Assembly (NCBI GenBank): GCA_964643965.1 | Contig: CAZXVH010000129.1 | Span: 1-13,348 of the forward strand | Source of the DNA: GCA-2746795 sp964643965 | GTDB taxonomy: Bacteria; Chloroflexota; Anaerolineae; Promineifilales; Promineifilaceae | DNA length: 13,348 bases | Direction of reading: 5' to 3' | Part shown: in pieces, positions 1-6,771 of the stretch | Layout of the letters: each line of letters begins with the position of its first letter | Position numbering within the stretch: position 1 is the stretch's first letter | Position numbers and translations under genes: made by a program | The notes under the pieces: generated by a model | Database searches by the model: none | What the model saw: only the letters and a program-made list of their open reading frames with translations | Told to the model about the DNA's origin: nothing

Positions 1-2
1 CA

Positions 3-593
3 GCAACGCCTTCAGCAACGCCCACGCCAGCCCCCACCTCTGAACCAGTTTCCATGCACATTGTGGCGCAGCAAGCATTTTTGCGAGCGGGGCCGGGCAT
101 CTACTATCGCATTCTCGCTTATCCGGGGCAGGGAACGGCCGTTACCATTTTGGCGCGGAACGAAGAGGGGACCTGGTTTAACGCCCTGTTAGAGGAGGGG
201 GCGAGCGGCTGGTTATACCAGGATGTCATCGCCCCTGATGAAGAAATGGATTTCGATGATATTTCCGTCGCTGCCACCATCCCCGCCCCGGTAAACGACT
301 TCTACGAGGCGGCGCTGACGCCTGCCGAAAACAGCCTCCGCGTCCAGGTTTACCACACCTATATCGGCACACTGGGCCAAAATGCTCGTTTTGAAGCGCG
401 GCTGCTGCCGGAAACAGCGCTGATACAGCCCACCTACCCCCACGGACAGGCGTTAGGCTTCGGCTTGCTCACGGTGGATTTCAGGCGGGTGGGCGAGGGC
501 GCTTATACCAGCCGGCAGGTGGAGCTGTGCATGACGTCAGAGGCGGGCCAACCCTTCTTCTGCCAGACGTTCCCCGCCCATAAAGCCTGGTAA
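3..593 (+). CDS. SH3b-domain secreted protein, 3' part (5' end outside window)
   Basis: The reading frame is open from the left window edge, so the ATG at 54 is probably internal and the gene starts upstream. The first 17 visible codons encode a Thr/Pro/Ala/Ser linker typical of extracellular proteins, with repeated ATP triplets. It is followed by a bacterial SH3 (SH3b) domain at about residues 18-80 of the visible fragment: LRAGPGIYYRIL, then G-TAVTILARNEEGTWF, then GWLYQDVI, which is the usual order of signature strands. SH3b domains commonly bind cell-wall peptides or act as extracellular targeting modules. The remaining ~115 residues are predicted beta-rich, contain two cysteines near the end (VELCM, FFCQ), and match no family I recognise. 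It ends with TAA at 591-593 and converges with the HDAC-like gene 49 bp away. No catalytic domain is visible, but one could lie upstream of the window. Confidence 0.8.
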   Translation, partial: ATPSATPTPAPTSEPVSMHIVAQQAFLRAGPGIYYRILAYPGQGTAVTILARNEEGTWFNALLEEGASGWLYQDVIAPDEEMDFDDISVAATIPAPVNDFYEAALTPAENSLRVQVYHTYIGTLGQNARFEARLLPETALIQPTYPHGQALGFGLLTVDFRRVGEGAYTSRQVELCMTSEAGQPFFCQTFPAHKAW

Positions 594-626
594 ACATAAA
601 CCTGTCACTTATCGTAGATTGAACGG

Positions 627-661
627 TTCTGCTTTCTACTTTCTAATCTCTACTCTCCAAG
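627..661. repeat. Short degenerate heptamer array at the HDAC gene 3' end
   Basis: Consecutive 7-bp units on + are TTCTGCT (627), TTCTACT (634), TTCTAAT (641), CTCTACT (648) and the decayed CTCCAAG (655). The stop codon of the minus-strand HDAC-like gene (643-645) lies inside the third unit, so the array supplies the last codons of that gene. It lies between two convergent genes. The unit sequence differs from the array near 8618, but the period is the same. Confidence 0.55.
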
Positions 662-1569
662 CCACTCCCTGATCTCCAAAACGCAACGGCCGTTCCCACC
701 GTTTGCAGTTGAATAGCGACGGTCTCCTGGATAGAACGGCCGTAACCGCCCGCCATCGTCACCGCCACCGGCAGCCCTACTTCGCGGCAGCGCCCCAAAA
801 CCAGCCGATCCCGCGCCCCAATGCCCGCCTTCGTCAGAGCTAAACGCCCCAACCGATCCCCCTCGAACACATCGGCGCCGGCTAAATAAATGACCAGTTC
901 CGGTTGTGAACGCGCCAGCGTCTCTTCAATACCATCTCTCAGCGCCGCTAAATACGCTTCGTCGCCCGTGTTGTCGGGCAAGCCAATATCTAAATCACTG
1001 GGTACTTTGCGGAAGGGGAAGTTTTTTTGGGCGTGGATGGAGAAGGTGAAAATAGAATCATCGCCCGCCGTGATTTGGGCCGTGCCGTTACCCTGGTGTA
1101 CGTCACAATCGATGACGGCCACGCGGCGGACGCGCCCTTCGGCTTGCATGGCGCGGGCAGCGATGGCGGTGTCGTTGTAGATGCAGAAGCCCTGGCCTTC
1201 ATCCCGGCTGGCGTGGTGTGTGCCGCCGCCCAGCGAGGCGGCAACGCCTTCTTGCAAGGCCAGGCGGCAGGCGGCAATGGTGGCCCCCACAGAATGTTGG
1301 CAGCGCACCACCAGTTCCGGCGACCAGGGCAGGCCGATTTGACGAATTTCTGCGGGGGAGAAACGGCCGTTTTCCACTTTAGCCAAATAGTCATCACTGT
1401 GCGCCCGCTGCAGTTGGTTGGTCGTGGCTGGCGTCGGCACAATCAAATCATCAGGCTCCACAACCTGTGCCGCTTCAACAGCTTCCCGCAGCAGCCGGTA
1501 TTTCTCCGCTGGAAAGCGGTGGCCTTCTGGCAGGGGAAAGGTGAATTGGTCGTAAGTAAAAATTTTCAT
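643..1569 (-). CDS. Histone deacetylase family (AcuC/class IV-like) zinc amidohydrolase
   Basis: This 308-residue protein is full length for bacterial HDAC-like enzymes, which remove acyl groups from lysine side chains or small amides such as acetylpolyamines. All catalytic elements are visible: the His dyad in GGGTHHA (H118, H119), GFCIYND (127-133), zinc ligands D156 and H158 in DCDVHQGNGT, the third zinc ligand D233 in GADVFEGDRLG, and the transition-state tyrosine in AGGYG (Y276). The compact size and the GGGTHHA/GFCIYND pair resemble the class IV (HDAC11-like) group more than eukaryotic class II, which is a family-level judgement. The start codon is the ATG at 1569-1567, with AGGAAG immediately upstream. 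The gene stands alone, divergent from the PhdYefM-VapC operon, so its substrate cannot be read from context. Protein deacetylation and polyamine metabolism are both possible. Confidence 0.92.
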   Translation of the reverse strand: MKIFTYDQFTFPLPEGHRFPAEKYRLLREAVEAAQVVEPDDLIVPTPATTNQLQRAHSDDYLAKVENGRFSPAEIRQIGLPWSPELVVRCQHSVGATIAACRLALQEGVAASLGGGTHHASRDEGQGFCIYNDTAIAARAMQAEGRVRRVAVIDCDVHQGNGTAQITAGDDSIFTFSIHAQKNFPFRKVPSDLDIGLPDNTGDEAYLAALRDGIEETLARSQPELVIYLAGADVFEGDRLGRLALTKAGIGARDRLVLGRCREVGLPVAVTMAGGYGRSIQETVAIQLQTVGTAVAFWRSGSGLESRD

Positions 1570-1613
1570 CTTCCTGAAACTTTACGGTGGGTAATGAGAA
1601 ATGGCAACTCTAG

Positions 1614-1669
1614 TTGATTTTCAACACCTTTTTCGACTACAATAAAGTTTAGCTAAACTATTTAGCTAA
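1614..1669 (+). promoter_or_regulatory. Promoter and tandem operators of the PhdYefM-VapC operon
   Basis: A sigma70-like promoter reads TTGATT (1614-1619), an 18-bp spacer, TACAAT (1638-1643). Directly downstream lies the perfect 12-bp palindrome GTTTAGCTAAAC (1647-1658), then a second TTAGCTAA palindrome (1662-1669), with centres 13 bp apart. Phd/YefM antitoxins are known to repress their own operons by binding paired short palindromes that overlap the transcription start. The placement here fits that exactly. The binding itself is inferred. Confidence 0.65.
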
Positions 1670-1681
1670 CAAGAGGTGTGT

Positions 1682-1963
1682 ATGTCTGAAAAAAGTTACT
1701 CAGCAACAGAAGTGAAGAACCACTTTGGCAAAGTTTTGCGCGAAGCAGCCCAATATGGTGAACCCATCGTAGTAGAACGAGATGGCAAACCAGTAGCCGT
1801 CATCATGAGCATGGAGGCGTATGAACGTACGCGACCAAAACCGCTTGAATCAGCCAATCAGCTTGATGAGGTATTTGGCATGTGGGCGGATCGGGAAGAT
1901 ATAGATGAGGATTGGTTGGCAAACGGCCGTTCCCGTTGGCAAAGTGCGTGGGCAGATGAGTGA
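1682..1963 (+). CDS. PhdYefM-family antitoxin
   Basis: This 93-residue protein has the canonical Phd/YefM N-terminal DNA-binding fold: SATEVKNHFGKVLREAAQYGEPIVVERDGKPVAV followed by MSMEAYE, residues about 7-47. The acidic, Trp-containing C-terminal tail (MWADREDIDEDWL) is the part that normally wraps and blocks the toxin. A GTG at 1676 is in frame, but AAGAGG at 1671-1676 is a good ribosome binding site for the ATG at 1682 and would overlap the GTG, so the ATG is preferred. The stop overlaps the vapC start by 8 nt, indicating translational coupling. The upstream tandem palindromes suggest autorepression. One exact AACGGCCGTT copy (1922-1931) is read here as Asn-Gly-Arg near the C-terminus. 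Confidence 0.92.
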   Translation: MSEKSYSATEVKNHFGKVLREAAQYGEPIVVERDGKPVAVIMSMEAYERTRPKPLESANQLDEVFGMWADREDIDEDWLANGRSRWQSAWADE

Positions 1964-2342
1964 CCTCATATTCGACACCAACTGCCTCATCGACATCTAC
2001 CATGGGCGGGAGCGCATTCGACCGTATTTTGGAGCGGTACGAGATGGGCAACTCAATGGCTACCTCTCTGTCATCACAGAAGCAGAACTGTGGCGTGGGC
2101 TGCGCATGGGAGAATTATCACGCCATGAGGCGCTACTTAGCCAGTTCACCATCCTGCCCCTGCGTTCAGAAACGGCACGACTGGCAGGCATTTGGATGCA
2201 ACAGTATGGGCAAACCGGACTGGGCTGGATGGACGCCTTCATCGCCGCCACCGCCAAAACAACGAGCCTCGCCGTCTTAACCAGAGACAAGAAACTTGCC
2301 CAAGTTTTAGCCAGTGAGGCTCGTTTTAAATTGTATGGGTAA
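1956..2342 (+). CDS. vapC: VapC-type PIN-domain ribonuclease toxin
   Basis: This 128-residue PIN-domain protein carries the full acidic active site of Mg2+-dependent VapC RNases: D7 in LIFDTNCLID, E44 in TEAELWRG, D93 in GWMDAFIAA and D111 in VLTRDKKL. VapC toxins cleave specific RNAs, often tRNAs, when free of antitoxin. An in-frame start at 1905 would add 17 unlikely residues inside the antitoxin gene. The ATG at 1956 puts the first PIN strand at residue 4 and gives an 8-nt overlap with the antitoxin stop, so it is chosen. No strong ribosome binding site precedes it, consistent with coupling. Its partner is the PhdYefM antitoxin just upstream, a common mixed pairing. No active-site residue is missing, so the toxin looks functional. 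Confidence 0.92.
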   Translation: MSDLIFDTNCLIDIYHGRERIRPYFGAVRDGQLNGYLSVITEAELWRGLRMGELSRHEALLSQFTILPLRSETARLAGIWMQQYGQTGLGWMDAFIAATAKTTSLAVLTRDKKLAQVLASEARFKLYG

Positions 2343-2358
2343 CGGCCGTTAACGTTAC
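2339..2358. repeat. Dyad joining the convergent vapC and hicA stop codons
   Basis: GTAACG (2339-2344) and CGTTAC (2353-2358) form a 6-bp inverted repeat. The vapC stop TAA (2340-2342) lies in one arm and the hicA stop (complement of 2355-2357) in the other. One AACGGCCGTT copy (2341-2350) fills the gap between the genes. The stem is short and no U-run follows it, so a terminator role is doubtful. Confidence 0.4.
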
Positions 2359-2574
2359 AACTGCTCCCATTCTTCCCGACTGATGCCAGCCTGCTTAAGA
2401 ATGCGCATCAACAAAGCCCCGCTAATATCACCACGATGTGGGTTGGGGATCACTAATCGAACAGTACCTTTAACCATATATTGATGCTTTCCCCCCAAAA
2501 TAAGGGCCATCAAATCCGGTACTGCGCAACGCTTTAACTAACTTTTTTTGTTTGATTGGTCCCAGAGGCGGCAT
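2355..2574 (-). pseudogene. hicA: hicA mRNA-interferase toxin, frameshifted
   Basis: From the ATG at 2574 the minus strand encodes MPPLGPIKQKKLVKALRSTG, then FDGPYFGGK, the typical start of a HicA double-stranded-RNA-binding-fold toxin. It then leaves frame and stops at 2472-2470 after 34 codons. The break falls at a run of six C (2491-2496, G6 in the mRNA). Removing one base restores a 72-codon frame that continues GGKHQYMVKGTVRLVIPNPH and RGDISGALLMRILKQAGISR and ends EEWEQL with TAA at 2357-2355. That is a complete HicA, including its catalytic histidine in GGKH (residue 30). The start is 1 nt past the hicB stop, so the two genes are co-translated. The lesion may be a true mutation that disarms the toxin, a slippage-based switch, or a homopolymer sequencing error. 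Confidence 0.85.
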
Positions 2575-2575
2575 A

Positions 2576-2818
2576 TCAAGCCACTTCAGGCATGATATTC
2601 AAATGAATACCATCGACAATGGGCAATGGATGACCAAGCTTTAAGCCCAACACAATCCACCCTTCTAATACTTCTTGCAATTCCGTGCGGCAATCTTCTA
2701 AATTAGCTGCATTCGCATACACGCCCTGAAAATCAGGAATTTCACCGTAAAAACTGCCATCTTCCAAAATTTCATACACGGCGTGGCGCATAGTTGCTTG
2801 AATATAAGTTGTGATCAT
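2576..2818 (-). CDS. hicB: HicB-family antitoxin
   Basis: This 80-residue protein has the short HicB partial RNase H-like fold: HAVYEILEDGSFYGEIPDFQGVYANA, then LEDCRTELQEVLEGWIVLGLKLGHPLP. The E-x-PDF-GV-A and E-L-E-L-W-I patterns are characteristic. No separate C-terminal helix-turn-helix or ribbon-helix-helix is visible, as in other compact HicB proteins. The ATG at 2818 is preferred over the in-frame Met at residue 10 because GGAGGT (2831-2826) lies 7 nt upstream. It is 54 bp downstream of metH on the same strand and 1 nt upstream of hicA. HicB neutralises HicA, so with hicA broken this copy may be an orphan antitoxin. Confidence 0.88.
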   Translation of the reverse strand: MITTYIQATMRHAVYEILEDGSFYGEIPDFQGVYANAANLEDCRTELQEVLEGWIVLGLKLGHPLPIVDGIHLNIMPEVA

Positions 2819-2846
2819 TTAAACGACCTCCGTGCCATTCATGAGC

Positions 2847-2876
2847 ATCAAAATCGCAAATAGGATTGCCCGTCAA
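2847..2876 (-). promoter_or_regulatory. Possible hicBA promoter overlapping the metH stop
   Basis: On the minus strand, TTGACG (2876-2871) overlaps the metH TGA and is followed after 18 bp by TTTGAT (2852-2847). The -35 matches 5 of 6 consensus bases and the -10 matches 4 of 6. It would let hicBA be expressed apart from metH. Sequence match only. Confidence 0.35.
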
Positions 2877-5800
2877 TCTCTTTCATACCCCAAGTTTGAC
2901 GCCAACCAGCGCTCGGTCGTCGCCACGTCCCAGCCTTTTCGCGCCGCAAAATCAGCCACCTGATCCCGGTCAATGCGACCCAGCCCAAAATAGCTCGACT
3001 CCGGATGGGAGAAATACATACCGCTCACCGAAGCGGCCGGATACATGGCAAAATTCTCCGTCAGCGACATGCCCACCACTTCTTTCACATTGAGCAGGTT
3101 GAAAATATCTCGTTTTGTAGAGTGGTCGGGGCAGGCAGGATAACCAGGCGCGGGACGAATGCCACGGTATGCTTCCTTGATGAGGTCATCGTTAGCCAGC
3201 GCTTCATCCGGCGCATAACCCCAGAACTCACGCCGCACCCGGCGGTGCATGAACTCTGCCAGGGCCTCTGCCAGCCGGTCGGCCAGCGCTTTGAGCAGAA
3301 TGGCGCTGTAATCATCATGCGCCGCTTTAAACTCGTCAATCTTCGTTTCAATGCCCAACCCGGCCGTCACGGCAAAGAGGCCCAGATAATCTTCTAATCC
3401 CGTTTCTAGGGGTGCAATAAAATCAGCCAGGGCATAGTTTGGCCGCCCTGGCGGCTTCTCCATCTGCTGCCGCAGCGTTTGCACACTTAAAATCTTAGTT
3501 TCTTGGTCTCTTCGTCCCTTTGTATTAAATAGTAGAATGTCATCTCCATCACTGTTGGCCGGATAAAACCCAATCACAGCCTTCGCCGTCACCCATTTTT
3601 CCGCAATCATCTGTTCCAGCAGCGCCTGCGCATCCTGAAACAACTGCGTGGCCGATTCCCCCACAACCTCATCTTCAAAAATGCGCGGGTATTTACCCGT
3701 CAACTCCCAGGCGCGGAAGAAGGGCGTCCAGTCGATATAATCACGCACCACCGCCAGATCAATATCCTCGAAGACCTTGACGCCGGTAAAGGTGGGCGCC
3801 GGCGGCTCGTAAGCGCTCCAGTCAATCTTGTATTTATTATTACGGGCGTCGGCCAGGCGGGCCAGGCTTTTTTGGCTGCGTCGATTGCTGTGCGTTTCGC
3901 GTAAGGCGGCATATTCCTGGCGGATTTCGTTGATATACGCCTCGTCCCCTTTAAGCAGGTTGGTCATCACGCCCACCGCCCGCGAGGCATCGACGACGTG
4001 GATGACAGGGGCGTTTTTAAACTGTGGCTCGATTTTAACGGCCGTGTGAATTTTAGAAGTGGTGGCTCCACCAATGAGCAGGGGCAGGGTTATGTTTTGC
4101 CGCTGCATCTCCGCCGCAAAATTACGCATTTCTTCCAACGAGGGCGTGATCAACCCGCTCAGGCCGATGACATCCACGTTTTCCTGGCGGGCGGTTTGCA
4201 GAATCTTCTCGGCGGGAACCATGACGCCCAGGTCGATGACATCATAGCCGTTGCATTGCAGCACCACGCCCACGATGTTTTTACCAATGTCATGCACATC
4301 CCCTTTGACGGTGGCCATCAAAATTTTGCCGTTAGAGCGGTCGGCGAGGCCCAATTCTATTTTTTCCGCTTCCAGATAGGGCACAAGATGGGCCACCGCT
4401 TTTTTCATGACGCGGGCGCTCTTGACCACCTGCGGCAGGAACATTTTCCCCGCCCCGAACAAGTCGCCGACCCGGTTCATGCCATCCATGAGCGGGCCTT
4501 CAATGATGTGTAACGGCCGTTCTGCCAACAACCGCGCCGCTTCCGTATCTTCCACAATATAGGTATCAATCCCCTTCACCAAAGCATACGCCAGCCGTTC
4601 ATTCACCGGCGCTTCTCGCCAACTGAGGTCTTCCTTGTTCTCCTTACCACTGCCGCGCACCGTTTCCGCCAGTTCCACCAGGCGGTCTGTGGCGTCGGGG
4701 CGGCGGTTAAACAACACATCTTCGATGGCTTCCAGGAGCACAGGCGGGATTTCCTCATAGATATCAAGCTGCCCGGCGTTGACAATGCCCATGTCCATGC
4801 CCGCCTGGATGGCCCGATAAAGAAAGGCGGCGTGCATCGCCTCGCGCACCCGGTCATTTCCCCGGAACGAGAAGCTGAGATTGCTCACCCCACCGCTGAC
4901 CAGGGCATAGGGCAGATTGGCTTTAATCCAGCGCGTCGCTTCAATGTAAGCCACTGCGTACCCATTGTGTTCCTCAATGCCGGTGGCGATGGCAAAGATA
5001 TTCGGGTCAAAAATGATGTCTTCCGGCGGAAAACCCACTTCTTCCGTCAGAATTTTGTAAGCGCGGGCGCAGATGTTGATTTTGCGCTCGTAGGTGTCAG
5101 CCTGCCCCTCCTCATCAAAAGCCATCACCACCACCGCCGCGCCATACCGCCGCGCCAATTTAGCATGACGCTTAAACTCGTCTACGCCTTCCTTCATGCT
5201 GATGGAGTTGATGATGGATTTGCCTTGCACACATTTCAGCCCCGCCTCAATCACCGACCATTTAGACGAGTCAATCATGATTGGCACACGAGCGATATCC
5301 GGTTCCGCGGCGATGAGATTGAGGAAATGGGGCATCGCTTTCTCGGCATCCAACATGCCCTCATCCATGTTCACGTCGATGATTTGCGCCCCGTTTTCCA
5401 CCTGCTGCCGCGCCACGCTCAACGCTTCATCGTAGTTGCCTTTTAAGATGAGATTGGAGAATTTTCGTGAGCCGGTGACGTTGGTGCGCTCACCCACATT
5501 GATGAAGTTCATCTCCGGGGTGACGGTAAACGGCTCCATCCCGCTCAAGCGCATACGCCGCTCGATGGTGGGGATTTGGCGCGGGGGCAGCCCTCCAACC
5601 GCTTCCGCAAAGGCGCGGATGTACGCGGGGGTGGTGCCGCAACAGCCGCCCACGATATTGAGATACCCTTCCTCGGCCAACTCGCGCAGCACTGGAACCA
5701 TATCGTCGATTTGCTCGCTGAAACCGCCAAATCCATCGGGCAGCCCGGCGTTGGGATAGAAGCTGATATAGCTGTCGGCCATGTTGGCGATGCTGGTGAT

Positions 5801-6580
5801 GTAGGGGCGCAAGGCAGTGGGGCCAAAAGAGCAGTTCATACCGACAATGAGCGCCCCCGCGTGACGAATAGAGTAGTAAAATGCTTCCATCGTTTGGCCG
5901 GATAAGGTACGGCCGCTGGCGTCGGTGATCGTGCCAGAAATCATGAGCGGCAATTCGATGCCCTTTTCCGCAAAGACATCTTGAATGCCGAAAACGGCCG
6001 CTTTGGCGTTGAGCGTATCAAAAATCGTTTCGATGAGCAGCACATCTGCGCCGCCGTCGATCAGCCCACGCGCTGCCTCGCCATAGGCCGCTGCCACCTG
6101 GTCAAAAGAAGTGGCGCGGTAAGCAGGGTCCTCCACATCCGGCGACAGGGAGAGCATTTTGTTGGCAGGCCCCATGGAGCCAAGCACAAATCGTGGTTTA
6201 TCTCGCGTCAATTCTGGATGATCTGCATCAAATTCAGCAATGGCCTCTCGCGCCAGGCGGGCCGCTTCCCGGTTCATCTCATAGACGAATTCTTCCATGT
6301 GGAATTCAGCCTGGGAGATGGACGTGCCGTTGAAGGTGTTGGTGGTGATCAAATCTGCGCCCGCTTCCAAATAAGCAGTATGCACCGCTTTGATGATGTC
6401 GGGCCGGGTCAGGTTCAGCACTTCATGGTTGTTCTTGATGTCGTAGGGGAAGTCGGCGAAGCGCTCCCGGCGGTAGCCCGCTTCGTCGAGTTCGTAGGTT
6501 TGTAGCAGGGAGCCGGTGGCGCCATCAGTGACGAGGATGCGCGTTTGTAGTTGTTGTTTGAGGAGGTCTGTTCTGTTCAT
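2873..6580 (-). CDS. metH: Cobalamin-dependent methionine synthase
   Basis: This 1235-residue protein is full length and catalyses homocysteine + 5-methyltetrahydrofolate to methionine + tetrahydrofolate in the cytosol. Four modules appear in order. The homocysteine domain (about 10-330) has TDGATGSLLQ, TTNTFNGT and zinc ligands C250 (NCSFGP), C313 and C314 (GGCCGTTP). The pterin domain (about 355-620) has FINVGERTNVTGS and DVNMDEGMLD. The B12 cap and binding domains (about 650-885) have D761-V-H763-D-I-G766, whose histidine is the lower cobalt ligand, plus GLSGLITPSLEEM. The AdoMet activation domain (about 900-1235) has RPAPGYPACPDH. The ATG at 6580 begins directly before the homocysteine domain; the ribosome binding site is weak (AGAGAAAG). 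I saw no recognisable B12 or SAM riboswitch in the 190-bp upstream region. It requires cobalamin, methyltetrahydrofolate and flavodoxin-type reactivation, none encoded nearby. Confidence 0.98.
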   Translation of the reverse strand: MNRTDLLKQQLQTRILVTDGATGSLLQTYELDEAGYRRERFADFPYDIKNNHEVLNLTRPDIIKAVHTAYLEAGADLITTNTFNGTSISQAEFHMEEFVYEMNREAARLAREAIAEFDADHPELTRDKPRFVLGSMGPANKMLSLSPDVEDPAYRATSFDQVAAAYGEAARGLIDGGADVLLIETIFDTLNAKAAVFGIQDVFAEKGIELPLMISGTITDASGRTLSGQTMEAFYYSIRHAGALIVGMNCSFGPTALRPYITSIANMADSYISFYPNAGLPDGFGGFSEQIDDMVPVLRELAEEGYLNIVGGCCGTTPAYIRAFAEAVGGLPPRQIPTIERRMRLSGMEPFTVTPEMNFINVGERTNVTGSRKFSNLILKGNYDEALSVARQQVENGAQIIDVNMDEGMLDAEKAMPHFLNLIAAEPDIARVPIMIDSSKWSVIEAGLKCVQGKSIINSISMKEGVDEFKRHAKLARRYGAAVVVMAFDEEGQADTYERKINICARAYKILTEEVGFPPEDIIFDPNIFAIATGIEEHNGYAVAYIEATRWIKANLPYALVSGGVSNLSFSFRGNDRVREAMHAAFLYRAIQAGMDMGIVNAGQLDIYEEIPPVLLEAIEDVLFNRRPDATDRLVELAETVRGSGKENKEDLSWREAPVNERLAYALVKGIDTYIVEDTEAARLLAERPLHIIEGPLMDGMNRVGDLFGAGKMFLPQVVKSARVMKKAVAHLVPYLEAEKIELGLADRSNGKILMATVKGDVHDIGKNIVGVVLQCNGYDVIDLGVMVPAEKILQTARQENVDVIGLSGLITPSLEEMRNFAAEMQRQNITLPLLIGGATTSKIHTAVKIEPQFKNAPVIHVVDASRAVGVMTNLLKGDEAYINEIRQEYAALRETHSNRRSQKSLARLADARNNKYKIDWSAYEPPAPTFTGVKVFEDIDLAVVRDYIDWTPFFRAWELTGKYPRIFEDEVVGESATQLFQDAQALLEQMIAEKWVTAKAVIGFYPANSDGDDILLFNTKGRRDQETKILSVQTLRQQMEKPPGRPNYALADFIAPLETGLEDYLGLFAVTAGLGIETKIDEFKAAHDDYSAILLKALADRLAEALAEFMHRRVRREFWGYAPDEALANDDLIKEAYRGIRPAPGYPACPDHSTKRDIFNLLNVKEVVGMSLTENFAMYPAASVSGMYFSHPESSYFGLGRIDRDQVADFAARKGWDVATTERWLASNLGYERD

Positions 6581-6644
6581 TTATCTTTCTCTGGTTAATG
6601 AGTTGATTTTGCCCAAAAGCTGCTCATTCCGTTTGGTGCGGTCG

Positions 6645-6673
6645 ATTATACCTCAAGGCAGCCTGAGATTCAG
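6645..6673 (-). promoter_or_regulatory. Putative metH promoter
   Basis: A perfect TATAAT is read on the minus strand at 6650-6645. It is preceded by a 17-bp spacer and a poor -35 (CTGAAT, 6673-6668). The start of transcription would lie about 55-60 bp upstream of the metH ATG. The inverted repeat at 6673-6696 abuts its -35 side, which suits an activator or repressor site. Confidence 0.4.
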
Positions 6674-6696
6674 CATTTGGGCAATCACCCAAATGC
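6673..6696. promoter_or_regulatory. Perfect 9-bp inverted repeat between metH and the divergent gene
   Basis: GCATTTGGG (6673-6681) and CCCAAATGC (6688-6696) are perfect inverted repeats separated by 6 bp (CAATCA). No T-run flanks either side, so it is not a simple terminator. It sits midway between two divergent starts, next to the metH -35 region, and overlaps a possible + promoter for the 6772 gene (TTGGGC 6677-6682, 17 bp, TATCAT 6700-6705). The geometry fits a shared operator. The regulator is unknown. Confidence 0.5.
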
Positions 6697-6771
6697 GCCT
6701 ATCATCTACCCTGAAACGGAATCCTGTTTTTTGCGTAAAGCGCCTTACAGACGGAAAGTGGAGAGAAACTG

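Noticed and set aside
990..1442. 150-codon minus-strand ORF inside the HDAC-like gene
   Set aside because: It lies in another frame of a gene with full catalytic motifs, is Pro/Ala/Thr-rich and has no recognisable domain.
1676..1681. GTG start for the PhdYefM antitoxin
   Set aside because: The Shine-Dalgarno AAGAGG overlaps this GTG and is well spaced for the ATG at 1682 instead.
4832..5446. 204-codon + ORF opposite metH
   Set aside because: Antisense to the metH pterin domain, with no family features or ribosome binding site.
6581..6771. Possible cobalamin or SAM riboswitch upstream of metH
   Set aside because: No B12-box-like or SAM-box-like conserved core was seen; only a simple inverted repeat and promoter-like hexamers.
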